This document shows positions 1-5,273 of a stretch of 5,273 bases of DNA, in pieces (position 1 is the stretch's first letter; each line of letters starts with the position of its first letter). The notes below the pieces were generated by a model, which was not told the DNA's origin, did no database searches, and saw only the letters and a list, made by a program, of their open reading frames with translations. The stretch spans positions 1-5,273 of the forward strand of contig CAJUJG010000097.1 of NCBI GenBank assembly GCA_910586715.1, in the 5' to 3' direction. Source of the DNA: an uncultured Lachnospiraceae bacterium. GTDB lineage: Bacteria; Bacillota; Clostridia; Lachnospirales; Lachnospiraceae. The translations under genes and the position numbers were made by a program.

Positions 1-122
1 GATTTTCCAATCATATGGATCAGCGTCGCATTCACCACCATATCCTTGGGCAGTGAAAAGGCATCCGCAAAGCGTTCTCCCGCACTCATCATATCCTGTT
101 TGAACACATCTCGTTTATTCAT
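1..122 (-). CDS. yqfC: YqfC/YabP-like sporulation protein, 5' part only (runs off the left edge)
   Basis: Only the first 40 codons are inside the window, and the reading frame stays open to base 1. The visible protein starts MNKRDVFKQDMMSAGERF and then has SLPKDMVVNATLIHMIGK. The 'LPKD-V--(A/N)--I-MIG' pattern is typical of the N-terminal part of YqfC/YabP sporulation proteins (normally about 90-100 residues), where a short charged leader precedes 'LPKDVV'. The ATG at 122 is preceded by GGTGGAG at a spacing of about five bases, which favours it over an in-frame ATG six codons upstream. In Bacillus, yqfC is expressed in the mother cell under sigma-E and lies next to yqfD. Here a sigma-E-like promoter sits about 60 bases upstream. 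Because the conserved C-terminal part is missing, a YabP-type paralogue cannot be excluded. Confidence 0.62.
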   Translation of the reverse strand, partial: MNKRDVFKQDMMSAGERFADAFSLPKDMVVNATLIHMIGK

Positions 123-143
123 ATCGGCTCCACCAAGCATCAC

Positions 144-195
144 TATCGGACAAAAATGAAGTATAGGTTTTCTATACTTCATTTTATGTCGGATA
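144..195 (-). terminator. Long inverted repeat; possible terminator after the transporter gene, or operator
   Basis: Bases 153-166 and 172-185 are perfect 14-bp inverted copies (AAAATGAAGTATAG and its complement) around a 5-base loop. After a one-base bulge at 186 the pairing continues with GACA/TGTC (149-152 with 187-190), a single mismatch, and TATC/GATA (144-147 with 192-195). Read on the minus strand the main stem has an A-tract on its left and ends in ATTTTTG, like a bidirectional intrinsic terminator. Its core has only three G-C pairs, so it would be weak. It lies after the transporter stop and just before yqfC, and overlaps the proposed yqfC promoter. A protein-binding operator is an equally reasonable reading. 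Confidence 0.5.
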
Positions 196-209
196 ACACG
201 TTACTATTC
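181..209 (-). promoter_or_regulatory. Candidate sigma-E-type promoter for the yqfC-like gene
   Basis: On the minus strand GAATAGT (203-209) and CATAAAAT (181-188) are separated by 14 bases. The known B. subtilis sigma-E pattern is roughly KMATATT, 13-15 bases, CATACA-T, so each box departs at one position and the spacing fits. The start of transcription would fall near 173-175, giving a leader of about 50 bases before the ATG at 122. The Bacillus yqfC gene belongs to the sigma-E regulon, which makes the match more credible than the boxes alone. The -10 box overlaps one arm of the inverted repeat at 153-185. Confidence 0.5.
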
Positions 210-230
210 CCTTGATAAACCGCTTTTTTC

Positions 231-244
231 TGACACACGTGTCA
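231..244. promoter_or_regulatory. Perfect 14-bp palindrome with GTGTCA half-sites
   Basis: TGACAC and GTGTCA are exact inverted copies separated by AC, ending six bases from the stop codon of the transporter gene. There is no T-tract after the dyad in either direction; on the minus strand it is followed by an A-run, so it does not look like an intrinsic terminator. It could be a binding site for a dimeric regulator. No regulator can be named from the sequence. Confidence 0.35.
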
Positions 245-249
245 CAAAC

Positions 250-1731
250 TTAGATAATCGTTAAAATCCCTAAAGATTTCAGCAGCAAAATCACCAGCAG
301 CACCGGCGCAATATAACGAATCATCACAATATACAATTTGCGTCTGCCAAATTTACAGCCGGACTTTTCCACTTCCCCAATAACTGACGACGGCTTCAAC
401 ACCCATCCAATCAGCAGACATGTACTGATTGCCACCAGCGGCATCAGTAAATTATTGCTGATATAATCCATAATGTCCAATATCTGCGCAGCCGCTCCGT
501 TTGGCAGCTCTATTTCAAAATACCACTTGTTATACCCAAGACACACAACAATTCCGCCTACAAGCGCAATCGCCGTCTCCAGCACGGTTGCCCGCCTGCG
601 CGACATATGAAATTTATCCATAAAGCTCGATACAACCGCCTCCATAATCGACACGGCACTCGTCAATGCAGCAAACAGCACCATTGCAAAAAAGAGGCAT
701 CCTACCAAATTTCCGATTTTTCCCATCGCGTCAAAAACCTTCGGCAGCGAGACAAACATCAGGCTTGGTCCCGACGCCGCCATTCCTTCCCTGCCCATAA
801 ACGTAAATACCGCAGGAATAATCATAACGCCTGCCAAAAACGCAACCGCCGTATCAAACACCTCAATCTGATTAATCGATTTTACCAAATTGTCATCGTC
901 CTTAACATACGAACCGTACGCAACCATAATGCCCATCGCAACACTAAGGCTGAAAAACAGCTGCCCCATCGCATCCAGCAGCACCGTGAAAAATCCCTGT
1001 ACCGTCATGCCCTCCAAATTCGGAATCACATAAATTTTTAAGCCTTCCATGCCTGTCCTTGTCATACCCGCATCATCCGTATGATGAATGGTCAGCGAAA
1101 AGACCGCAATCCCGACAACAAGCAGCAGCAAAATCGGCATCAGCACCTTGGAAAGCATCTCGATTCCCTTATTGACACCCCGAAAGATAACAAACGCCAC
1201 CATAAACAGGAACACTGCCATAAGCACGACAGGCTGCCACTCTCCCGTAATAAATCCGGTAAAATAGCTGTCCTGCGCCGTATTTCCTCCACTGCCGGTC
1301 AGATATGCCAAAAAATATTTTACTACCCAGCCGCCGATTACACAGTAGTACGGCATTATAATAACCGGCACAAGACATGCCAGCACGCCAACAAAGCCCC
1401 ACTTTGGTTTCATCCTGCCATATGCCGTAAGCGGACTCTGCTTCGTCTTCCTGCCGATTGCAATCTCTGTCGTAAGCAGCGTAAATCCAAAAGTAACCGC
1501 CAAAATCAGATAAATCACCAAAAAAAGTCCGCCGCCGTCTTTTGCCGCCAAATACGGAAACCGCCAAATATTTCCCAAACCCACCGCGCTTCCCGCCGCC
1601 GTCAGCACAAAGCCGATGGAACCGGAAAACGAATTTCTGTTCTTTTCTTTTTTCATCTCTTTTCTTTTTGGAAAATTCCCTTGGGAAAACTCCCTTGGGA
1701 AAATTCCCATCCTTTCTATATTTTTGTTCAT
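250..1731 (-). CDS. Na+-dependent transporter, neurotransmitter:sodium symporter (NSS/SNF) family
   Basis: This inner-membrane protein should couple Na+ entry to uptake of an amino acid or related amine. Its substrate is not evident. Family hallmarks are clear: the unwound first helix SAVGLGNIWRFPYLA (about 48-62) with the conserved Asn54, the DGGG turn (65-68), the helix-6 stretch FFSLSVAMG (259-267), and ALTSAVSIME (355-364), whose Ala/Thr/Ser region corresponds to the second Na+ site of LeuT. About 11 hydrophobic segments are seen, as in many bacterial members, and the total of 493 residues is only slightly long. The surplus is N-terminal: relatives usually begin like MKKEKNRNSFSG, which here is Met26 (base 1656). 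Met26 has a poor ribosome site, whereas the ATG at 1731 has AGGA eight bases upstream, so the longer form is kept with doubt. The first 25 codons contain a tandem repeat. The gene starts 51 bases after the upstream stop and may be the last member of that operon. Confidence 0.93.
   Translation of the reverse strand: MNKNIERMGIFPREFSQGNFPKRKEMKKEKNRNSFSGSIGFVLTAAGSAVGLGNIWRFPYLAAKDGGGLFLVIYLILAVTFGFTLLTTEIAIGRKTKQSPLTAYGRMKPKWGFVGVLACLVPVIIMPYYCVIGGWVVKYFLAYLTGSGGNTAQDSYFTGFITGEWQPVVLMAVFLFMVAFVIFRGVNKGIEMLSKVLMPILLLLVVGIAVFSLTIHHTDDAGMTRTGMEGLKIYVIPNLEGMTVQGFFTVLLDAMGQLFFSLSVAMGIMVAYGSYVKDDDNLVKSINQIEVFDTAVAFLAGVMIIPAVFTFMGREGMAASGPSLMFVSLPKVFDAMGKIGNLVGCLFFAMVLFAALTSAVSIMEAVVSSFMDKFHMSRRRATVLETAIALVGGIVVCLGYNKWYFEIELPNGAAAQILDIMDYISNNLLMPLVAISTCLLIGWVLKPSSVIGEVEKSGCKFGRRKLYIVMIRYIAPVLLVILLLKSLGILTII
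1667..1708. repeat. Three tandem 14-bp repeats, consensus TTGGGAAAATTCCC
   Basis: The units are 1667-1680, 1681-1694 and 1695-1708. The first differs from the consensus at one base (T for G at its third position), the second at one (C for T), and the third matches. Each unit has internal dyad symmetry (GGGAA/TTCCC). Fourteen is not a multiple of three, so the encoded residues do not repeat in register, although three units together (42 bases) keep the frame. The repeat occupies codons 9-22 of the longest transporter frame, immediately before the family-typical start at Met26. This suggests it acts as DNA or RNA rather than as protein. Confidence 0.85.
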
Positions 1732-1748
1732 TTATGTAGTCCTGCCCG

Positions 1749-1771
1749 CAGTGTCAGGTAACCTCACCCTG
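1749..1771. promoter_or_regulatory. 23-nt near-palindrome upstream of the transporter gene
   Basis: The segment is symmetric about base 1760: CAG, GT and AGGT on the left mirror ACCT, AC and CTG on the right, with 18 of the 22 non-central positions matching. It fills most of the 51-base gap between the stop of the 520-residue gene and the transporter start. The arms meet at the centre without a usable loop, which suits a dimeric DNA-binding protein better than an RNA hairpin. No family consensus could be assigned. Confidence 0.35.
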
Positions 1772-1782
1772 CAAACAAGCTC

Positions 1783-3345
1783 CTACTGATACCGCACGAT
1801 ATTTGAAATGGCATACCCTAGATTATGGTCAATCTCCAAACAATACGCCGGATTCTTGCCCTCACCCTCATAGATATAATAGTATTCCAACGCACCATGC
1901 GTAATATATCCCCTCTCATACACAACTCTCGCACTGTTGTCATAAAAGCTGCGCAGGGTAGAAAGCGTCGTGCCAAATTCCATTCCGTCATGCCAGTATT
2001 CCCTGTAAAACAATGTATCGTCGTCCCGATATACGTAATTGACTTCCATTACCGCATCAAGCGCTATCGACAGCTCCCCGGGCACCCGTTCCCGCTCCGT
2101 CATTCCCCGATAGCAGACATGCTTTGGCTGTCCGGATGATGTGTATTCGATTGCTTCCTCATAATCTCCCATATCACGATCATAAATGTTTTTCCCGAAA
2201 AGCAAGTTCCCTCCTGTCCATTCCTGTTCCAAAACAGTATTTATGGTAAACCCATACATCGTCGCCCACTTTTTCTTTTCACTATTCAAGCAATCTTCAT
2301 AGACAATTCCACAAAACCGGTCTGTAGCTTCGTCCCGATACAATTCCAACTGGACATTCCCATTCCTGTCATAATACTGATACATTGGAACACTGTCCGC
2401 AAATCCGCAATCCGATAAAAATGCCTCCCTGTCCGCATATTCCGCCGAATGTCCGTTATTGCCAAACACCACTTTTTGTACGTTTTCAAAAGCCTCCGTT
2501 TTGCCTGACTCCGCTGTGCTCTCCGACCGCGGTTCATCAAACCATACCGAAACCGTCGTCTCCTTTGGTTCCTCATGCCACCAGTAAAGTTCATCTGCAA
2601 ACAGCATTTGATAATACGCCTCATTGACTAGAGCGCCCTCATCATTCAACAGCGCCGTCCCCTGAAACACCACTTGATTATCCAGCTCATTTCGAATTGC
2701 AAGCGCTCCTGTATCCTTCTGCAGCCGCCAGCTCCTAGCCTGTTCCACACATTTTTGCCCTTCGTTTAACTGATACAGCGTTTTTGTCTGAAGCATATCG
2801 TCCTCTTCCACGACAAGCATCGCACTGCCTTCCAATTCCGAATAATGCGGTATTGGAATCGGTTTCTTTGAAAACTGCTCCCCTTCCCACGGATACAACA
2901 ATCCTGTATCACTGTCCGCAGAGAAAATCTCCAAATCCGGTCCGTACGCGACACTGGACAAGCTATCATAACAAAATTGCAGCGGTTCCGTTAATGCCGC
3001 ACAGGGAATCTGCTGCAAAACGTCCCCACTCCCATCATAAAGCCTTAGCTCATACGCCCCGGCAGGCTCCTCACGCAAAGCCAACGTCAGCGAATACGGC
3101 TTGGAAGGGTACAATTCATCAAACGGAAAATCAACAGGAATTTCCCTGATAATGGAAACTTCCTCCTCTATTGTATCCGTTTCTGACGATTGTGCTTTTT
3201 CGTGCGATTGGCTTTCTTCCGGTAATATAGCCCCCGTAAACTTTATCGATGACTGCACTTCCTCCCCGCTGCACACCGCCTTAACAATAACACATAGCAC
3301 ACCTATCAATAATGCGGTCAGGTTTTCTTTTCGTCCCCTTCTCAT
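1783..3345 (-). CDS. Exported or membrane-anchored acidic protein of unknown function (520 aa)
   Basis: I do not recognise a family. The start MRRGRKENLTALLIGVLCVI has a basic head and a hydrophobic core (about 10-24), which fits a signal peptide or N-terminal anchor. Cys18 and Cys25 do not sit in a good lipobox. A Ser/Glu-rich, low-complexity linker follows (about 42-64), then an acidic, aromatic-rich ectodomain to the end. A second Glu/Ser/Thr-rich stretch at about 258-285 suggests two domains. The C-terminal half has short beta-type motifs of the form YYDRNGN..LELYRD (324-338) and VYRDDDTLFYREY (438-450), loosely like YD/MORN/YwqK-type strands, but too irregular for a family call. The ribosome site GAGGAAGG lies just ahead of the ATG and includes the end of the upstream stop codon; the gap is nine bases, so translation is probably coupled to the upstream candidate hydrolase gene. 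That pairing suggests both work outside the membrane. Confidence 0.85.
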   Translation of the reverse strand: MRRGRKENLTALLIGVLCVIVKAVCSGEEVQSSIKFTGAILPEESQSHEKAQSSETDTIEEEVSIIREIPVDFPFDELYPSKPYSLTLALREEPAGAYELRLYDGSGDVLQQIPCAALTEPLQFCYDSLSSVAYGPDLEIFSADSDTGLLYPWEGEQFSKKPIPIPHYSELEGSAMLVVEEDDMLQTKTLYQLNEGQKCVEQARSWRLQKDTGALAIRNELDNQVVFQGTALLNDEGALVNEAYYQMLFADELYWWHEEPKETTVSVWFDEPRSESTAESGKTEAFENVQKVVFGNNGHSAEYADREAFLSDCGFADSVPMYQYYDRNGNVQLELYRDEATDRFCGIVYEDCLNSEKKKWATMYGFTINTVLEQEWTGGNLLFGKNIYDRDMGDYEEAIEYTSSGQPKHVCYRGMTERERVPGELSIALDAVMEVNYVYRDDDTLFYREYWHDGMEFGTTLSTLRSFYDNSARVVYERGYITHGALEYYYIYEGEGKNPAYCLEIDHNLGYAISNIVRYQ

Positions 3346-3354
3346 ATCCCTTCC

Positions 3355-4170
3355 TCAAAAAATTACCAAAAACATCAATACCCTCTCCAAAAAGGACTGC
3401 GCCCCCAACATCATCACACCCCAGTTTTTTGCCCTTGTACCAAAAGCTTTCAGATTTCCGTTTGGTGTCATACGCCGCGTATAATGCGTATATTCCTGCA
3501 TCATTGAATCAACCGCGGAAATAAACGTTCTGACCGCATGGTCACAATTATTGGTATAAATCTGATAGAGTGGCAGACTCTGATCCTGCCCCATCTGCTC
3601 TAACGCCCGTTCATATTCTGCCCTTCTACCAGCGTCTTCCTCCTCAGCCCATTTTTCATACAATGTTTTAAACTGATGTTCTGCATTCAAATACGGAATT
3701 GTCTGCTCTAAGATAACCTGATATTCCTCTGCCATAATCGGTCTGTATAAAGCCATATCATAATTATCCGTAAGCTGATCCCCGTCTATTCCCAAATCTC
3801 CTGTCTGCAAAAAGATTTCGGTTTCTTCCGCGGTCATCGTTCCTGTACTCAATTTCCCAATCCCGCTTTTTCCAAAAAGACTTTCTCCCAAGGAAGTCTG
3901 CATTCCATTGAAACTAAATACTGTCCCAATCCCTTGTTCATCCACAAGGAGCAAAATACTATGCCCCAATCCCTTCATACCGTCTGCATTTACAATATAA
4001 TACATCATGCAGTCCTCTTCCGGCAAGGAAGGCTCGCGCACGGCAAGGCGCAAGGAAGCGCACAGAAGCAGCCAAATACCCACCATGACAGCCACACCGC
4101 ACATGAGCATGGATCTTCGTCCTTTTTTACCGCAAAGGCAATCTTTTACCCAGCAATATCCCACTTGCAT
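3355..4170 (-). CDS. Membrane-anchored protein with permuted papain-like (PPPDE/LRAT/DUF4105-like) His...Cys motifs
   Basis: From the ATG at 4170 this is 271 residues. A Lys/Arg-rich cytoplasmic head (KDCLCGKKGRR) precedes one membrane helix (about 20-44), and the rest should lie outside. Seen motifs are GLGHSILLLVDEQG with His70, a following FSFNG strand, YDMALYRPI (about 137-145), and YQIYTNNCDHAVRTF with Cys209 and His211. The order His then NNC(D/N)H is the signature layout of circularly permuted NlpC/P60-type folds, which include cysteine peptidases, deubiquitinase-like PPPDE proteins and LRAT/DUF4105 acyltransferases. The reaction and substrate remain unknown and the fold is an inference. 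A hydrophobic tail (about 251-271) may form a second membrane contact. The frame is open upstream to an ATG at 4248, but that would overlap the phosphatase gene by 74 bases and has no ribosome site. The ATG at 4170, four bases after the phosphatase stop, suits coupled translation; 4191 and 4197 are alternatives. Confidence 0.8.
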   Translation of the reverse strand: MQVGYCWVKDCLCGKKGRRSMLMCGVAVMVGIWLLLCASLRLAVREPSLPEEDCMMYYIVNADGMKGLGHSILLLVDEQGIGTVFSFNGMQTSLGESLFGKSGIGKLSTGTMTAEETEIFLQTGDLGIDGDQLTDNYDMALYRPIMAEEYQVILEQTIPYLNAEHQFKTLYEKWAEEEDAGRRAEYERALEQMGQDQSLPLYQIYTNNCDHAVRTFISAVDSMMQEYTHYTRRMTPNGNLKAFGTRAKNWGVMMLGAQSFLERVLMFLVIF

Positions 4171-4174
4171 ACTC

Positions 4175-4495
4175 TCACGAAATGTATTCATAAACATAGC
4201 TTTCAAGCAATTCCTGTAATTCCCTGTCCATAAATTCATAATCATCATGAATGTTAAGGCAGATCAATTTTTTACCGTCAACAATATCCGGATACTTCTC
4301 CCTTATTCTTCGCACGTGCTTTTTTTCCATACAAAAAATAATATCGGCTTGTTTCAGCAATCCGGGAGTAACCTTAATTCTGGAGTTTGATTCTGTTCCT
4401 GCAGAATACGCCTTATGTCCGTTATATCCGTTAAAAATCTTCTCAGCGGTTAAGCTGCGCCTCTTATTTTGGCTGCATATAAAAAGCAAATTCAT
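4175..4495 (-). CDS. Short low-molecular-weight protein-tyrosine-phosphatase-like protein (106 aa)
   Basis: The N-terminal strand MNLLFICSQNKRRS carries the phosphate-binding loop C7-X5-R13-S14 of the low-molecular-weight tyrosine phosphatase superfamily. TAEKI follows, then SAGTES (31-36), which also occurs in the family. At 106 residues it is shorter than classical members (about 150) and resembles the compact COG4551-type group, where IxDDYxxMDxEL closes the protein; here NIHDDYEFMDREL (81-93) supplies candidate acidic residues. The usual Pro after the loop Ser is Leu. It is probably cytoplasmic, having no signal or membrane segment. Activity on phosphotyrosine is plausible but unproven for this short group. 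The ATG at 4495 has GGTGA four bases upstream. It is the first gene of a tight cluster with the candidate hydrolase and the 520-residue exported protein, so it may tune or respond to that envelope function. Confidence 0.87.
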   Translation of the reverse strand: MNLLFICSQNKRRSLTAEKIFNGYNGHKAYSAGTESNSRIKVTPGLLKQADIIFCMEKKHVRRIREKYPDIVDGKKLICLNIHDDYEFMDRELQELLESYVYEYIS

Positions 4496-4621
4496 TTTTC
4501 ACCACATATCTTTTTGTTTCACCTTATTCCAAACGATGCTGCGTCTGTTCATTTTTCGCACTTACTTATGATACGGCTCTCCATAACATATCTAACTGCA
4601 AAAATTTCGTAATATTATTAC
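4496..4621 (-). promoter_or_regulatory. Probable promoter/leader region of the phosphatase-led operon (boxes not resolved)
   Basis: This gap separates the hairpins after the nuclease gene from the phosphatase start and is the natural place for an operon promoter. The best -10-like hexamer on the minus strand is TATCAT (4568-4573), about 70 bases before the ATG, but no convincing -35 lies 16-18 bases upstream (TTAGAT at 16). A short palindrome, CGTAAT/ATTACG with a 3-base loop, occupies 4608-4622. The promoter assignment rests mainly on position. Confidence 0.25.
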
Positions 4622-4650
4622 GGACAGAAAACCTTTTAAATTTTCTGCCC
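4622..4650 (-). terminator. Hairpin after the Rpn-family nuclease gene, possible terminator
   Basis: On the minus strand GGGCAGAAAA (4641-4650) can pair over ten positions with TTTTCTGTCC (4622-4631), using one G-U wobble that would be an A-C mismatch if read in the plus direction, around a 9-base loop. The hairpin begins 15 bases after the nuclease stop codon. No U-tract follows directly; a second small hairpin (4608-4622) comes next and only then a run of five T. It is therefore a plausible but imperfect intrinsic terminator. Confidence 0.42.
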
Positions 4651-4665
4651 TGTGATGTCCTGCTT

Positions 4666-5273
4666 TTAAATGATATGATACTCCAAATAAAGTTTCTGCC
4701 GATAGCCATTATCTGCCTTTATTTTCGCAATATCGTCAAAACGCTTATCTTCTATCAATCTTTCCATTAGCAAAAGCATTTTTTCTTCTCCACGTTTTTC
4801 TCCAATTTTTACATTCTCTTGGTCACGCATTAGCAATGTCATATACTCATGCCTCCATTCCCTATTCTTCTTTGCTTCCTTTACTGCTTCTTCCAGCTTC
4901 TCTACATAGGCATCTTTCGGCTTCTTCCCTGCCACATAATCCAGAAATGCTTTTAACTTATCACTGACATCATCCAATGTTCCTTTTGCATTGAGAAATA
5001 TCTTTACCGTCTCATCCCCCATAAAAATACTGCCATCTTCCTTACAGATATTTTCAAAAGTATAAATATGCCGCCCTTTCCCATATAAATCAAACGGACA
5101 GATAAATATGACGTAGCTTCTCTTTAACGCATCATAAAACTGCCCCTTATCAATTAACTGCAGGTCAAGCATACTCTGATAATACCGGCTTCTTTTAGGA
5201 AGCTCTTTTGTATCGCTGACCTGCATTTCTATGTCGTAAACAACTTCTTTCTCATCTTTTACATACACATCCA
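4666..5273 (-). CDS. Rpn-family PD-(D/E)XK nuclease / putative transposase (PDDEXK_2 type), 5' end missing
   Basis: The frame is open to the right edge, so the N-terminal part lies outside; a GTG at 5268 is simply an internal Val codon. The first visible residues read DVYVKDEKEVVYDIEMQ. The Asp of (L)DVYVKDE and the Glu and Gln of DIEMQ form the D...ExQ nuclease core characteristic of Rpn (recombination-promoting nuclease) proteins. The next conserved block, LPKRSRYYQSMLDLQL, is diagnostic, as is SYVIFICPFDLYGKGRHIYTF. The tail has a charged helical stretch (KLEEAVKEAKKNREW), a GEKRGEEK segment and a closing YRQKLYLEY, all usual in intact members of about 280-320 residues. The visible catalytic residues are present and the frame is unbroken, so it looks functional. 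These proteins are often multicopy and linked to recombination or horizontal DNA exchange. No terminal repeats are visible at the 3' end, and nothing links its role to the neighbouring operon. Confidence 0.9.
   Translation of the reverse strand, partial: DVYVKDEKEVVYDIEMQVSDTKELPKRSRYYQSMLDLQLIDKGQFYDALKRSYVIFICPFDLYGKGRHIYTFENICKEDGSIFMGDETVKIFLNAKGTLDDVSDKLKAFLDYVAGKKPKDAYVEKLEEAVKEAKKNREWRHEYMTLLMRDQENVKIGEKRGEEKMLLLMERLIEDKRFDDIAKIKADNGYRQKLYLEYHII

Noticed and set aside
1667..1708. CRISPR array
   Set aside because: The repeats are 14 bp, directly abutting and without spacers, so this is a simple tandem repeat.
1081..1761. Open frame of 226 codons on the plus strand opposite the transporter
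   Set aside because: Its product is a His/Arg/Lys/Gln-rich string without any domain logic, as expected from the complement of hydrophobic codons. The minus-strand frame encodes an unmistakable transporter.
3271..3318. Lipoprotein signal in the 520-residue protein
   Set aside because: The residues before Cys25 (K-A-V) and before Cys18 (G-V-L) do not fit the usual lipobox, so the protein is called exported or anchored rather than a lipoprotein.
4499..4552. Possible 17-codon leader peptide upstream of the phosphatase-like gene
   Set aside because: The ATG has no ribosome site. The stop overlapping the next ribosome site is suggestive, but there is no run of regulatory codons and no attenuator hairpin after it.
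4251..4571. Plus-strand frame of 106 codons opposite the phosphatase-like gene
   Set aside because: It is antisense to a gene with a clear CX5R motif, has no ribosome site, and its hydrophobic, Phe-rich product looks like a shadow translation.
4666..5268. Complete 200-residue nuclease starting at the GTG at 5268
   Set aside because: The frame continues past 5268 to the window edge. The codon before the GTG encodes the conserved Asp of the nuclease core, so the gene is truncated by the window and does not start there.

Overview
The window looks like a chromosomal segment from a spore-forming, low-to-moderate-GC Clostridia, most plausibly Lachnospiraceae. Three things point there: a YqfC-like sporulation protein fragment, a PD-(D/E)XK (Rpn/PDDEXK_2) transposase-type nuclease of the kind abundant in those genomes, and a bacterial SNF-type Na+ symporter whose sequence style fits gut Clostridia. 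This assignment is inference from protein style; no rRNA or tRNA is present. All supported genes lie on the minus strand, so transcription runs from right to left.

Right to left the layout is as follows. (1) At 4666-5273 is the 3' part of an Rpn-family nuclease gene, cut by the window edge and followed by a terminator-like hairpin. (2) At 4175-4495 is a short low-molecular-weight protein-tyrosine-phosphatase-like protein with an intact CX5R loop. (3) Four bases after its stop is a membrane-anchored protein (3355 to about 4170) with a His...Cys arrangement resembling circularly permuted papain-like (PPPDE/LRAT/DUF4105-type) enzymes. (4) Nine bases further on is a 520-residue exported or membrane-anchored protein of unknown function (1783-3345). 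(5) After a 51-base gap holding a dyad is a Na+-dependent neurotransmitter:sodium symporter family transporter (250-1731). (6) After an intergenic region with a long inverted repeat and a sigma-E-like promoter comes the 5' end of a yqfC-like sporulation gene (1-122).

Genes 2 to 4 are spaced like one translationally coupled operon, and the transporter may be its fourth member. Together they suggest a small envelope-related cassette: cytoplasmic phosphatase-like protein, outward-facing candidate cysteine hydrolase or acyltransferase, exported acidic protein, and an amino-acid-type Na+ symporter. No member can be given a specific substrate from sequence alone. The yqfC-like gene appears to be a separate unit. 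Its putative sigma-E promoter overlaps an inverted repeat that may also terminate transcription arriving from the transporter.

The most interesting non-coding signals are a three-copy 14-bp tandem repeat with internal dyad symmetry inside or just before the transporter's N-terminal codons, a 23-nt near-palindrome just upstream of that gene, and the hairpin/promoter overlap before yqfC. No CRISPR array, insertion-sequence ends or RNA genes were seen.
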